A stretch of 64,000 nt of DNA, from assembly GCF_039649665.1 (NCBI RefSeq), contig NZ_JBDJAW010000018.1, positions 89,926 to 153,925 on the forward strand, written 5' to 3'. Below are positions 19,490-28,067 of this stretch, in pieces. The DNA is from Microbispora sp. ZYX-F-249. Lineage in GTDB: Bacteria; Actinomycetota; Actinomycetes; Streptosporangiales; Streptosporangiaceae. Numbering within the stretch: position 1 is the first letter of the stretch; each line of letters starts with the position of its first letter. The notes beneath the pieces were generated by a model. It was given only the letters and a program-made list of their open reading frames with translations, was not told where the DNA came from and made no database searches. Position numbers and translations under genes: made by a program.

Positions 19490-19822
19490 ATGCGCGGAGC
19501 GGGACCGGCATGGGGCGGAGCCGGGGTCGCGGTGGCGGCCCTGGCGGCGCTGGGCGTCTACCTGTCGCAGGTGGGGCTGGACAAGACGGACAAGCTGGCC
19601 GGTGTGATCGGGCTGTTCGCCGCCCTGGCCGGGCTCCGGGTGGCGGTGTACGGGCTGGTCGCCGAGCGTGGTCAGGCGGCGCCTGGTGATCCGGCGGGGG
19701 TGTCGCAGTTCCTGCTGGCGCGTGAGCGGATCACTGGGAGGCGATGGCGTCTGCGCGCCGGGACAGGCCGCTGGCGACCTCGCCGGAGGCGATGGGGCAG
19801 GTCGTCTACACCGCGACGCTGA
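19490..19822 (+). CDS. Small membrane protein of unknown function
   Basis: A 110-residue protein with two closely spaced hydrophobic segments (AGVAVAALAALGVYL and KLAGVIGLFAALAGLRVAVYGL) joined by QVGLDKTDK. The tail is basic (RRWRLRAGTGRWRPRRRRW), giving a cytoplasmic-C-terminus topology by the positive-inside rule. I have seen similar short N-terminal halves in Streptosporangiales hypothetical proteins, without known role. The Arg-rich end may be out-of-frame read-through, because the next 400 bases look like decayed coding sequence. The start could also be GTG at 19472. Confidence 0.45.
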   Translation: MRGAGPAWGGAGVAVAALAALGVYLSQVGLDKTDKLAGVIGLFAALAGLRVAVYGLVAERGQAAPGDPAGVSQFLLARERITGRRWRLRAGTGRWRPRRRRWGRSSTPRR

Positions 19823-20205
19823 CCGGTCGGCTCGGCTATGACGAGGGCAAAGCCGCCCTGGCGCGGGCTGAGGTCGAATCGGTTGAGGCGATCGGGCAGC
19901 TGTTGAAGGACCATGCGGTGTGCGATCCGCCGGCCGGGCCGGGACGCCTGCCTGCCCGACTACCTGCAAAGCCTCCTGGTCCGAGGACGTGTGCATATCG
20001 AAGACAGCCGATTCCGTGCCGCCACCGCCCCGCTGCTCGAGGCGTTGCTGGTGTCGCGGGTACTGCCCGAGTACGTCGCCCAGGACATCGTCGGCGCGGC
20101 CGCCGACCTGCTGCGTCGCGCCTATGCGGGAGACGCCACAGCTGTGGCCGACGAGTTCCGCCTTGCCACCGGCCGCGACATCCCGATCTGGATGAAGGAG
20201 AGTGA
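19744..20205 (+). pseudogene. Frameshifted remnant of an unrecognised gene
   Basis: Two partial frames follow each other on the plus strand. Frame 1 gives protein-like sequence from about 19780 (GQVVYTATLTGRLGYDEGKA, ending LLKDHAV). Near 19915-19925 the plausible sequence moves to frame 2 (DACLPDYLQSLLVRGRVHIE, later LEALLVSRVLPEYVAQDIVG and DEFRLATGRDIPIWMKE). Frame 2 has no stop before it enters the antisense of the haloperoxidase gene at 20219, so the original 3' end seems lost. No family recognised. A compensating sequencing error cannot be excluded. Confidence 0.4.
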
Positions 20206-20218
20206 CCCTCTGCCTCTT

Positions 20219-21529
20219 CTACCGGCTCCTCGGCCTCGGCTTGAAGTAGTGCGCGACCATGTAGGCGGTGACCTGAGCGCCGATCTTCGCGCCCTGCACG
20301 TCCGCCGTGCGGGTGTGGATGCCGCCCCAGACCCGGGCCTCGACGACCTCGGCGAGCGCCTGGGAGAAACCGCGGAAATGCCTGGTGGTACCCGAGTCGG
20401 CGCTGTAGCCGCTGAAGGGGATGTCGTCCCGGCCGAAGAAGTGTCCCAACGCCGACATGCTCGCCGCGGTGAAACAGGTGTGCCCGGACGTGTAGTCGGG
20501 ATGCGGCGGCGTGACGAGCAACGGCGTCCATTCGGGGTCGGCGGACGTCTCCGGGTTGCCGTCCGTGTCGGCCAGCCGGATCGCGGTGACCGGCCGCCAG
20601 AAGTTCCACGCCGCCTTCTCGTTGTAACAGGCGATCGTGGCATCGGCCTCGGCCAGGTCGACCATCGCGAACATCCGCGCCGTCTGAAGGGTGTTCAGCC
20701 GCTGCCGCGTCGCGAGCTGACGCTTGATCTCCCACTCGGCCAGGTGCCGGTCGTGCCACCAGATCGCGGCCTGCGTCTGGTCGGCCGTCCTGACCGTGCT
20801 GGTCGCCGAGCCGACCGCCTTGAGCTCGTTGATGTCCCGGGCGTACCGGCGGCTGGTGAGCGCCGGCGGGCCGGCCGTACGGAACATGGACGCCCTGGGG
20901 ATGAGGAATGGCTTGAGGTGACCGACCCATGCCCCGTCGGAGGCGAAGGCCGGCGGCGTCGGCCGCCACTCACCGGGGCGGGTGCCCACGGGCCAGGTCT
21001 GGTCGCCGAACGCCCCGTCGTTCCGTCGCGCGGCGATCATCGCCTCGGCCGTCCGAGTGCCCACGGCGATGCCACGCTGTTTCGCGGCGCCCTCGGGTAT
21101 CTTGCCCAGCGACTCGTCGTACTGGGTTGTCAACCTCGCCTGCTGGTCGGGGAACAGCGCCTGCAGCACCAGGTAAGCGGCGGTCGCGACGGCCGCGTCC
21201 GTCGATTCGGTGCCGTTGGCGGCCGGTGCGACGAGATAGGGCTGGTAGGGAGCACCGGCGATCGCGTTCACCGCGTCGTAGACCGCTCCGTGCACCATCG
21301 CGAAGCTGCGCGCCTGGACCTGCGGCTGCTGCCCGCCGATGTCCCAGATCGCGGTCTGGGCGTTACGGTCCCAGACGACGACGGCGTTGGCGGAGGAGTC
21401 CGAATCCCCCGCGTACGCGGGGGACGGGCCAAGGGCGATCGGCGACCCGGCGGCGATGACCCCGGTGACGGCCGCCCAGACGACCGCGGGTCGCAGGGCG
21501 GCCCGGCATGCGGCAAGTGGGCTGAACAT
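20219..21529 (-). CDS. Secreted vanadium-dependent haloperoxidase/PAP2-type phosphatase
   Basis: A 436-residue secreted protein with a signal peptide ending near AYA-GD (residues 39-41). The three active-site motifs of the vanadium haloperoxidase/PAP2 superfamily are present in order: KAAWNFWRP (Kx6RP), YTSGHTCF (SGH) and RVWGGIHTRTAD (Rx4H with Asp three residues on). This family includes halide-oxidising vanadium enzymes and acid phosphatases that share one fold; bacterial members of this exact layout are usually annotated as haloperoxidases but few have been tested. There is no clear Shine-Dalgarno before ATG 21529. TAGTAA lies a few bases upstream, so a leaderless message is possible. Confidence 0.85.
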   Translation of the reverse strand: MFSPLAACRAALRPAVVWAAVTGVIAAGSPIALGPSPAYAGDSDSSANAVVVWDRNAQTAIWDIGGQQPQVQARSFAMVHGAVYDAVNAIAGAPYQPYLVAPAANGTESTDAAVATAAYLVLQALFPDQQARLTTQYDESLGKIPEGAAKQRGIAVGTRTAEAMIAARRNDGAFGDQTWPVGTRPGEWRPTPPAFASDGAWVGHLKPFLIPRASMFRTAGPPALTSRRYARDINELKAVGSATSTVRTADQTQAAIWWHDRHLAEWEIKRQLATRQRLNTLQTARMFAMVDLAEADATIACYNEKAAWNFWRPVTAIRLADTDGNPETSADPEWTPLLVTPPHPDYTSGHTCFTAASMSALGHFFGRDDIPFSGYSADSGTTRHFRGFSQALAEVVEARVWGGIHTRTADVQGAKIGAQVTAYMVAHYFKPRPRSR

Positions 21530-22143
21530 GAACGCAAATTACTATGCCGCCGAGAAACGCCACAGTGGCAAATGCGCCGGAAAAGCGATATCGACCCGAC
21601 CAAAATGAGCTCCGGCAATGAATGAGCTGTTTCTATCCTCGTTTCCTTTCGCTGCTCGTCCGGGGTGAACCGTACGGCCAGGCCGCGGCCGCGAGACGTC
21701 GGCCATGTGAACATGCTCGGCCACGGAACGGCATGCCGGGATAGCCAGTCGTCCACCATCCCCTCCCGTGTACGACCTTGGGCCGGGTCCGGCCACGTAA
21801 CTTTCAACGCGTTCACCGGCGCCCGATCCATCGCCTATCCCCCCTGACCAGGCCCGTTGCATCGAGACGACCTTCTGGGCGTGTCACCGGTTTACATGCG
21901 TCGTTGACAGTCACGCGGAGTCGGGCTGACACTTTCGGCGTTTGTCCGATAATTTCGCCCGCACGAAGGGCCTCGACCACTGTAGATCCGGGTCGCGAGC
22001 CGCGACATGGTCCTCAGGCCGGCGACCGCGTGACGATGGGCCGACCTCCGCCGCGACGTGCGACGCCGGCACGCCGGCCCTCACCCCGGCCGCCGGCATC
22101 GCGTAGCCCGGTCGCCGTCGGCCGTTGAGGAGGAAGTACGTAC
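21530..22143. other. 614-base intergenic region between haloperoxidase and xylanase
   Basis: Divergent intergenic space, lower in GC around 21530-21660 and 21900-21960 than the flanking genes. It holds the candidate xylanase promoter described separately and presumably the minus-strand promoter of the haloperoxidase gene. Several short open frames are present but none has family-like sequence or a good ribosome binding site. Confidence 0.6.
21926..21953 (+). promoter_or_regulatory. Candidate promoter of the xylanase gene
   Basis: CTGACA at 21926-21931 and GATAAT at 21948-21953 are spaced by 16 bases. Two related heptamers, ACTTTCG (21931-21937) and AATTTCG (21951-21957), flank the spacer with a 20-base period and could be half-sites of a regulator, but neither is a full palindrome. 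The predicted leader is about 185 bases. Confidence 0.35.
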
Positions 22144-23232
22144 ATGACTCACATTCCCGTCAGGACGAGAAGCCGCGGGCGCGGCGGGGTGCGGCTGTTG
22201 ATCGGCCGTGTCTGCGCCGTGGCGCTGGCCGCGGCCGTGGCGCTGCTGCCCGGCGTCGCCCACGCTGCCGTCACCACGAACCAGACCGGCACCAACAACG
22301 GATACTTCTTCTCGTTCTGGACCGACAGCCAGGGCACGGTCTCCATGGAGCTGGGCTCCGGCGGCAACTACAGCACGTCCTGGCGCAACACGAACAACTT
22401 CGTGGCCGGCAAGGGCTGGAAGCCCGGCACCCGCAGGACCGTGACCTACTCGGGCAGCTTCAACCCCTCCGGCAACGCCTACCTCGCGTTGTACGGCTGG
22501 ACGCGGAGCCCGCTGGTGGAGTACTACATCGTCGACAACTGGGGCACCTGGCGGCCCACCGGGACGTACAAGGGCACCGTCACCTCCGACGGCGGCACCT
22601 ACGACATCTACCAGACCACCCGCTACAACGCGCCCTCGATCGACGGCAACCAGACCTTCAACCAGTACTGGAGCGTCCGGCAGCAGAAGAGGACCGGCGG
22701 CACCATCACCATCGGCAACCACTTCGACGCGTGGGCCCGCAACGGCATGCCCCTCGGCAACCACGACTACCAGATCCTCGCCACCGAGGGCTACCAGAGC
22801 AGCGGCAGCTCCAACATCACCATCGGCGGCACGACCGATCCCTCGCCCTCGCCCTCGGTCTCGCCCTCCCCCCGCCCCTCGCCCTCGGTCTCGCCCTCCT
22901 CGCCGGGAGGCACCGGCGCGTGCCGCGTGTCCTACACGAAGAACGAGTGGAACAACGGCTTCACCGCCGAAGTGGCCGTGACCAACACCGGCAGCGGCAC
23001 GATCAACGGGTGGACGCTGGCCTGGTCCTTCTCGGGCGGCCAGCAGATCACCAACTCCTGGAACGCCACGGTGAGCCAGAGCGGCTCGTCGGTGACCGCG
23101 CGCAACGTGTCCTACAACGGCTCACTGGCCCCCGGCGCCACCACGTCGTTCGGCTTCCAGGGCACCTACTCCGGGAGCAACCCCAACCCCTCGGCCTTCA
23201 GCCTCAACGGCTCGGCCTGCACCACCGGCTGA
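22144..23232 (+). CDS. Secreted endo-1,4-beta-xylanase, GH11 with CBM2
   Basis: A 362-residue extracellular xylanase. Residues 1-41 form a long signal peptide with an Arg-rich start and an AHA-A cleavage site. The GH11 jelly-roll covers about residues 42-232: [19 protein letters not shown], nucleophile Glu in [11 protein letters not shown] (near residue 125) and acid/base Glu in [11 protein letters not shown] (near 215). A Ser/Pro linker (about 234-256) leads to a family 2 carbohydrate-binding module ([20 protein letters not shown] to the terminal SACTTG) with the conserved surface Trp positions and two end cysteines. Strong GAGGAGGA precedes the ATG. It stands alone with its own terminator. 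Confidence 0.96.
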   Translation: MTHIPVRTRSRGRGGVRLLIGRVCAVALAAAVALLPGVAHAAVTTNQTGTNNGYFFSFWTDSQGTVSMELGSGGNYSTSWRNTNNFVAGKGWKPGTRRTVTYSGSFNPSGNAYLALYGWTRSPLVEYYIVDNWGTWRPTGTYKGTVTSDGGTYDIYQTTRYNAPSIDGNQTFNQYWSVRQQKRTGGTITIGNHFDAWARNGMPLGNHDYQILATEGYQSSGSSNITIGGTTDPSPSPSVSPSPRPSPSVSPSSPGGTGACRVSYTKNEWNNGFTAEVAVTNTGSGTINGWTLAWSFSGGQQITNSWNATVSQSGSSVTARNVSYNGSLAPGATTSFGFQGTYSGSNPNPSAFSLNGSACTTG

Positions 23233-23274
23233 CCGGCACGCCCACGCGCGTCACGGTACGGCGACGCGCGAGCG

Positions 23275-23303
23275 GGGAGCGGGCGCCCTCGGGCCCCGCT
23301 CCC
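23275..23303 (+). terminator. Hairpin terminator after the xylanase gene
   Basis: Perfect 9-base arms GGGAGCGGG (23275-23283) and CCCGCTCCC (23295-23303) flank an 11-base loop, 42 bases past the stop codon. There is no T-run, as usual for actinobacterial terminators. Confidence 0.6.
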
Positions 23304-23403
23304 TCGCCGTACCGGCCCGCGTCACGCCGGGCGCTCCGGGCCCGGCGCGACCGGCGCCGGGAAGAGCCGGGAAGTGTCGTAGGCGGATGACAGGCTTCTC
23401 GTC

Positions 23404-23952
23404 GTGGCGGACGTAGACGATCTCATCCGGCGTGTAACCGTCAAGGCTCTCTCGGCCGAAGGACGGTTGCCCCCTGCCGTGGAGGCGGAGAAAGTGGTCC
23501 AGGCAGAGAAGCAGCTGGGCTTCCCCTTGCCTCCGGTGCTTGCCAGGCTTTACCGCGAGGTGGCCAACGGCGGGTTCGGCCCCGAATACCAGCTCTTCCC
23601 GCTTCTGGGCGAGGGGCGTACCGCCGTGCGCGCCTACCTCGAAGAACGCTCGATGTCGCAGTCCTGCGATGCCGCCTTCTGGCCTGCGGGAGTCCTGCCG
23701 ATACTCGACTGGGGTTGTGGCATGTACGCCGCCGTGGACTGCCGGAGTTCCGAGGGCGCCGTGTTGCTCTTCGAGCCGAACCCGGTCCACGACGACGATT
23801 GGCACCTCGCCTGGTTCGTCGACTCCAAGAGCCTGGTCGATTGGCTGGAGACCTGGCTGTCAGGCGAGGGCTGGTATGAGGAGGACGCCGACGGTGACGG
23901 TGACATGCAGCCGTGGGAGATGGCCGGCGCCCGCCTGTCGGAAGCCGGCTAG
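23404..23952 (+). CDS. SMI1/KNR4 family protein
   Basis: A 182-residue SMI1/KNR4 (SUKH) superfamily protein. The family signatures are the N-terminal helix pattern KVVQAEKQLGFPLPPVLARLY, followed by REVANGGFGPEYQLFPL, and the later LPILDWGCGMYAAVDC and LAWFVDSKSLVDWLETWL. SUKH proteins serve as immunity proteins against contact-dependent toxins in many bacteria, but stand-alone copies are frequent. No toxin or secretion gene is adjacent here, so no such role can be assigned. GTG at 23404 is the likely start. Bases 23953-24167 after it show no further gene. Confidence 0.85.
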   Translation: MADVDDLIRRVTVKALSAEGRLPPAVEAEKVVQAEKQLGFPLPPVLARLYREVANGGFGPEYQLFPLLGEGRTAVRAYLEERSMSQSCDAAFWPAGVLPILDWGCGMYAAVDCRSSEGAVLLFEPNPVHDDDWHLAWFVDSKSLVDWLETWLSGEGWYEEDADGDGDMQPWEMAGARLSEAG

Positions 23953-24167
23953 GAGCGCGTGAGACCGGTCATGCGCGACCGTGGCCGCCCCCTCGCCATG
24001 GCTGCTGCCGGCCGCGACCGCGGTGGGACGGCGGCGTGGTGGAGACCGGCTGTGTACGAGCGGCTGCGCGAGGACCCCTCATGCCCGAGGTATGGGCCGG
24101 CGCAACCGCATGCGCGACGCCCCTGAGGAGCTGCCGAGGATCCTGACCGGGGCCGCCGGCGTGCGAA

Positions 24168-24185
24168 GGTAGGGAATGCCCTACC
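24168..24185. promoter_or_regulatory. Perfect palindrome before the two-component operon
   Basis: GGTAGGG (24168-24174), four-base centre AATG, CCCTACC (24179-24185). The arms match perfectly. It lies 58 bases before the histidine kinase ATG and is a likely operator for the coupled LuxR-type response regulator (autoregulation inferred). Confidence 0.55.
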
Positions 24186-24243
24186 CCCGGGACTGCCGTC
24201 CGCCGGATCGATCTTCCGCGGGCGGCTCAATAGCGTTGGAGAC

Positions 24244-25491
24244 ATGCGCAGACTCCTCTCCCGCCTCGGCGGCGACACGGTATACATCCTCGTCGGGCTC
24301 CCCCTCGCGACGATCACTTTCTCCCTCACGGTGGCCGGTCTGTCGGCCGGCGCCGGGCTGCTGGTGGTCTGGCTGGGCGTGCCCGTCCTCGCCCTCACCC
24401 TCCTCATCGCCCGGGGGATGAGCGACGTCGAACGGTTGCGCATGCGCGCGGTGCTGGGCCGGGAGCTGCCCCGGCCGCGTTACCCCATGTCCCCGCCCGG
24501 AGCCGGGGTGTTCCGCAGGACCGCGACCCCGCTCGCCGGCGGGCAGCCCTGGCTCGACGCGCTGCACGCGCTGCTGGCCTTCCCGGTCGCGATCGTGGCG
24601 TTCTGCGTGACCGTCACCTGGTGGGCGGTGACAGTCTTCGGGCTGACCTACCCGCTGTTCGGGTGGATCCTGTCGGGCATCCCGGACAATCACGAGCTCC
24701 CCGAACTGCTCGGCCTCGGCCGCGGCTACGTCGTGAACAGCGTCTTCTACGTCGCCATGGGGGCGGTCTTCGCGCTCACGCTCTACCCGGTCGTCCGCTC
24801 CTGCGCGCTGATCAAGGCGTCGCTGGGCCGGGCGCTGCTGACCGGCGTCGCCGAGCTGCAGGAACGCATCGACGACCTGACCGAGGGCCGCCAGGCCGCC
24901 GCCCACGCGGAGGCGAACGCGCTGCGCCGCCTGGAGCGGGACATCCACGACGGTCCGCAGCAGCGCCTGGTCCACCTGGCGATGGAGCTGTCGCGGGCCC
25001 AGCGGGAGCTGCAGAAGGACGCCACGGCCGCGCACGAGACGATCGGCAAGGCCATCAGCGCCACCCGGGAGACCCTGGACGAGCTGCGGGCGCTGTCGCG
25101 CGGCATCGCCCCGCCGATCCTCGCCGACCGCGGCCTCGCCCCGGCGCTCGCCGCCCTGGCCGGCCGCTGCACCGTCCCCGTGGAGCTGGACGTCCAGACG
25201 GCCGAGCGGTATCCCGCGCTCGTCGAGAACACGATCTACTTCGTGACGGCCGAGGCGCTCACCAACGTGGCCAAGCACAGCAGGGCGACCTCCTGCTCGG
25301 TGGGGCTGACCAGGATCGGCGACACGCTCATCCTCACGATCGGGGATGATGGGGTCGGCGGCGCCCACGTCGCCAAGGGACACGGTCTGTCCGGCCTGGC
25401 CGACCGGCTGCGGGCCGTCGACGGGGAGTTGTCGGTGCGGTCGCCGGCGGGCGGGCCGACACTGATCACGGCGGAGGTTCCGTGCGCGTAG
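24244..25491 (+). CDS. Sensor histidine kinase, NarL/HisKA_3 type
   Basis: A 415-residue membrane sensor kinase. Four hydrophobic segments are visible (about residues 15-35, 38-60, 115-145 and 170-190), with only short external loops, so the stimulus is probably sensed in or at the membrane. The HisKA_3 dimerisation helix carries the phospho-acceptor in RDIHDGPQQRLVHLAMEL, and the ATPase domain has EALTNVAKHS (N box), IGDDGVGGA and GHGLSGLADRL (G boxes). Its stop overlaps the GTG of the response regulator by ten bases. A sensor domain of this short kind gives no hint of the ligand. Confidence 0.93.
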   Translation: MRRLLSRLGGDTVYILVGLPLATITFSLTVAGLSAGAGLLVVWLGVPVLALTLLIARGMSDVERLRMRAVLGRELPRPRYPMSPPGAGVFRRTATPLAGGQPWLDALHALLAFPVAIVAFCVTVTWWAVTVFGLTYPLFGWILSGIPDNHELPELLGLGRGYVVNSVFYVAMGAVFALTLYPVVRSCALIKASLGRALLTGVAELQERIDDLTEGRQAAAHAEANALRRLERDIHDGPQQRLVHLAMELSRAQRELQKDATAAHETIGKAISATRETLDELRALSRGIAPPILADRGLAPALAALAGRCTVPVELDVQTAERYPALVENTIYFVTAEALTNVAKHSRATSCSVGLTRIGDTLILTIGDDGVGGAHVAKGHGLSGLADRLRAVDGELSVRSPAGGPTLITAEVPCA

Positions 25492-26129
25492 TGGTGGCCG
25501 ACGACGCCGTCCTCATCAGGGAGGGGCTCGTCCGCCTGCTGGAGGAGTTCGGCTGCGAGGTCGTCGAGACCGCGGGCACGGGGGCGGGCCTGGTCGAGGC
25601 CGTCACCGCCCACCGGCCCGACGTGTCGGTGGTCGACGTGCGGATGCCTCCGACGTTCACCGACGAGGGCCTGCGCGCCGCCGTCGAGGCACGCGAGAAG
25701 GTGCCGGGCGCGCCCGTCCTGATCCTGTCGCAGTACGTCGAGGTGTCCTACGCCGACGACCTGCTGGCCGACGCCCGCGGCGCGGTCGGCTACCTGCTGA
25801 AGGACCGCGTGGTCGACGTCGAGGAGTTCATGGACGGCCTGCGGCGCGTCGCCGCCGGGGGCACGGTCTTCGATCCCCAGGTCGTCGCCCAGCTGATGGT
25901 GCGGCGGCGGCGCGACGACCCGCTGGCCTCGCTGACGCCGCGCGAACGCGAGGTCCTCGAGCTGATGGCCGAGGGCAGGTCGAACCCCGCGATCGCCCGC
26001 CGCCTCGTCGTCACCGAGGGCGCGGTGGAAAAGCACATCCGCGGCATCTTCGCCAAGCTCGGGCTGCACGCCGAGGACGGCGACCAGCACCGCCGTGTCC
26101 TGGCGGTGCTGGCCTACCTGCGCTCCTGA
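25482..26129 (+). CDS. LuxR/NarL-type response regulator
   Basis: A 215-residue response regulator with receiver domain (acidic pocket DDA near the start; phospho-acceptor Asp in VVDVRMPP; conserved Lys in YLLKDRV) and a C-terminal LuxR helix-turn-helix (LTPREREVLELMAEGRSNPA, then IARRLVVTEGAVEKHIRGIF). Translation starts at GTG 25482 inside the kinase gene, so the pair is coupled. The perfect palindrome before the kinase gene is its best candidate target. The convergent multicopper oxidase gene ends nine bases downstream. Confidence 0.94.
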   Translation: MRVVVADDAVLIREGLVRLLEEFGCEVVETAGTGAGLVEAVTAHRPDVSVVDVRMPPTFTDEGLRAAVEAREKVPGAPVLILSQYVEVSYADDLLADARGAVGYLLKDRVVDVEEFMDGLRRVAAGGTVFDPQVVAQLMVRRRRDDPLASLTPREREVLELMAEGRSNPAIARRLVVTEGAVEKHIRGIFAKLGLHAEDGDQHRRVLAVLAYLRS

Positions 26130-26138
26130 CCGTACGCG

Positions 26139-28067
26139 TCAGGCCGGGCGGTTGCGGCCGCCCATCTCGTACGGCGTGCCGACCCCCTCGTAGGCGAGGT
26201 GGAATTCCATCCCCTGCGCGGCGTGCGCCAGGTCGTGGCAGTGGGACATCCACATGCCGGGGTTGTCGGCCGTCAGGGCGACCTCCCAGACCTCGCCGGG
26301 AGCCACGTCGAAGGTGTCCATCGCCAGGCCGGTCGCGGGCACGCCGTTGCGGGACAGGATCCGCACGTGGTGGCCGTGCGGATGCATGGGGTGGGTGTCG
26401 GTGCCCCGGTTCACCACCGTGATCCTGACGGTCTGGCCCAGCCGTACGACGGGCGCCGGGATGTTCGGCCAGGCCTTGCCGTTCACCGTCTGCGCGAGCT
26501 TCGGCAGGCCCCCGGCCATGGCGAGGGTCTTGTCCAGCACCCAGGTGATCTCCTGGTCGAACCGGGCCGGCGGGGCGGTGGCCGCGCCGTACCGGGTGAT
26601 GTCCACGATCGGCCCCGCCGCCGCCGGGGGCGCCGAGGGTCCGTTGACGAGCAGGGCGGGGCGGTCCCCCGCCGTCAGCAGCACCGGGCCGGACGGCACC
26701 GTGAAGGTCAGGTCGTAGCGGCCGCCCGCGGCGAGGTGCAGGCGGGCGCCGTCCAGGTCGGTCGCCCCCGGCACGTCGCCGCCGTCCACCGCCGCGATTG
26801 TGTACGGCGCCCCGGCCAGCCCGAGGACCACGGGCCGGGTGTCGGTGTTCACCACGCGCAGCCGCGCCCGGGCGCCGGGGGGCAGCGCGAGACGGGCGAG
26901 CCCGTCGACCGGCGCGGCGCCGTCGACCGACAGCGTGGGCCGCGTGCCGAACGTGTGCAGCGCGAGGAGGTGGTCCTCGCTCTCCGGGAGCGGGACGGCG
27001 GGGTCGACGACCAGCAGGCCGAACAGCCCGCGTGGCACGGCGACGCTGGAGTCCTGGTGGCTGTGGTACCAGTACGTCCCGGCGTCCTCGGCGCGGAAGC
27101 GGTAGACGTGGGCCTGCCCGGGGGCCACCGCGTCCTGGGTGACGCCCGGCACCCCGTCTTCGCCGGACGGCACGTCGTACCCGTGCCAGTGGACGGTCAC
27201 GGCCTGGCCGGGTAGCCGGTTGCGCAGGACGACCTCCACCAGGTCGCCCTGCCGCACCCGCAGCACCGGCCCGGGCACCTGGCCGTCGAACGACCACGCG
27301 TCCACCGTGCCGGACGCGAGCCGTACGACGGCGGGCCGTGCGGTGAGCGTGAACCGGCGGACCCGCGGCCTCGCCCCGGCCGGCCCGCCCGCCGCCGAGG
27401 CCGCCGGGCCGCGCAGCAGGTCGACCGACAGGCCCGGGGCGGCCGCGCCGCCGTCGTGACCGGAGTGAGGGGTGCCGCCCGGCCGGCCGCCTCCCACGGC
27501 AAGGGCGACGGCGAGGGCGAGCACGCCGGTCCCCGCGGTCTGCCAGCGGTAGTGCGGCGCGCGGACCGGGCCGAGCAGCCGCCACGACACGACGGCCGCC
27601 GCGGCGAACAGCGCGAGCACCGCCGCCGCCCCGCCGGCCGTGACCGGGGAGGAGACGACCACCGCGCAGGCGACCCCCGCCACCGCGCCGTACGCGGTGA
27701 GCAGCAGGGGGAACGCGACGAGCCGGGGGGAGGGGACGGGGGCGCCGCCGGACGGCGCGCGCAGCAGCCGGGGCAGGCTGACGACGGCCGAGGCGAGCGC
27801 GGGAAGGACGACCAGCGGCAGGGCCAGGGTGACCTTCTCCGCCACGAACCACCAGCCGGCCCGGGCCAGGCCGAGCGTGCCGGCGACCCGGAGCGCGGTC
27901 ACGACGATCGCCGCGGCGCACAGCGCCGCGGCGATCAGGCGGGTCCGCCGCCCGTCCGCGGCGGGCTGCCGCAGACCGGTCAGGGCGACCCCGGCGGTCG
28001 CGGCCCAGGCGGCCGCGACCAGGACGAACAGGATCTGATCGAGAGCGATCAGCCGTGCGGTGGTCAC
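26139..28067 (-). CDS. Membrane-anchored multicopper oxidase
   Basis: A 642-residue fusion. Residues 1 to about 215 hold six hydrophobic segments and are therefore an integral membrane module; from about 250 the protein is an extracellular multicopper oxidase. All four copper motifs are present in order: VTVHWHGYD (near 292), TYWYHSHQD (near 332), HPMHPHGHH (near 557) and HCHDLAHAAQGM (near 608). The Met at the end is the usual axial type 1 copper ligand. Most bacterial oxidases of this class are soluble with a signal peptide, so the six-helix anchor is notable. The GTG start at 28067 overlaps the upstream gene stop by four bases. Confidence 0.93.
   Translation of the reverse strand: MTTARLIALDQILFVLVAAAWAATAGVALTGLRQPAADGRRTRLIAAALCAAAIVVTALRVAGTLGLARAGWWFVAEKVTLALPLVVLPALASAVVSLPRLLRAPSGGAPVPSPRLVAFPLLLTAYGAVAGVACAVVVSSPVTAGGAAAVLALFAAAAVVSWRLLGPVRAPHYRWQTAGTGVLALAVALAVGGGRPGGTPHSGHDGGAAAPGLSVDLLRGPAASAAGGPAGARPRVRRFTLTARPAVVRLASGTVDAWSFDGQVPGPVLRVRQGDLVEVVLRNRLPGQAVTVHWHGYDVPSGEDGVPGVTQDAVAPGQAHVYRFRAEDAGTYWYHSHQDSSVAVPRGLFGLLVVDPAVPLPESEDHLLALHTFGTRPTLSVDGAAPVDGLARLALPPGARARLRVVNTDTRPVVLGLAGAPYTIAAVDGGDVPGATDLDGARLHLAAGGRYDLTFTVPSGPVLLTAGDRPALLVNGPSAPPAAAGPIVDITRYGAATAPPARFDQEITWVLDKTLAMAGGLPKLAQTVNGKAWPNIPAPVVRLGQTVRITVVNRGTDTHPMHPHGHHVRILSRNGVPATGLAMDTFDVAPGEVWEVALTADNPGMWMSHCHDLAHAAQGMEFHLAYEGVGTPYEMGGRNRPA

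Noticed and set aside
20230..21625. Long plus-strand frame opposite the haloperoxidase
   Set aside because: Low-complexity translation; the haloperoxidase on the minus strand has all motifs.
23404..23952. SMI1/KNR4 protein as immunity part of a polymorphic toxin system
   Set aside because: No toxin, secretion gene or neighbouring immunity genes; stand-alone SUKH proteins are common.
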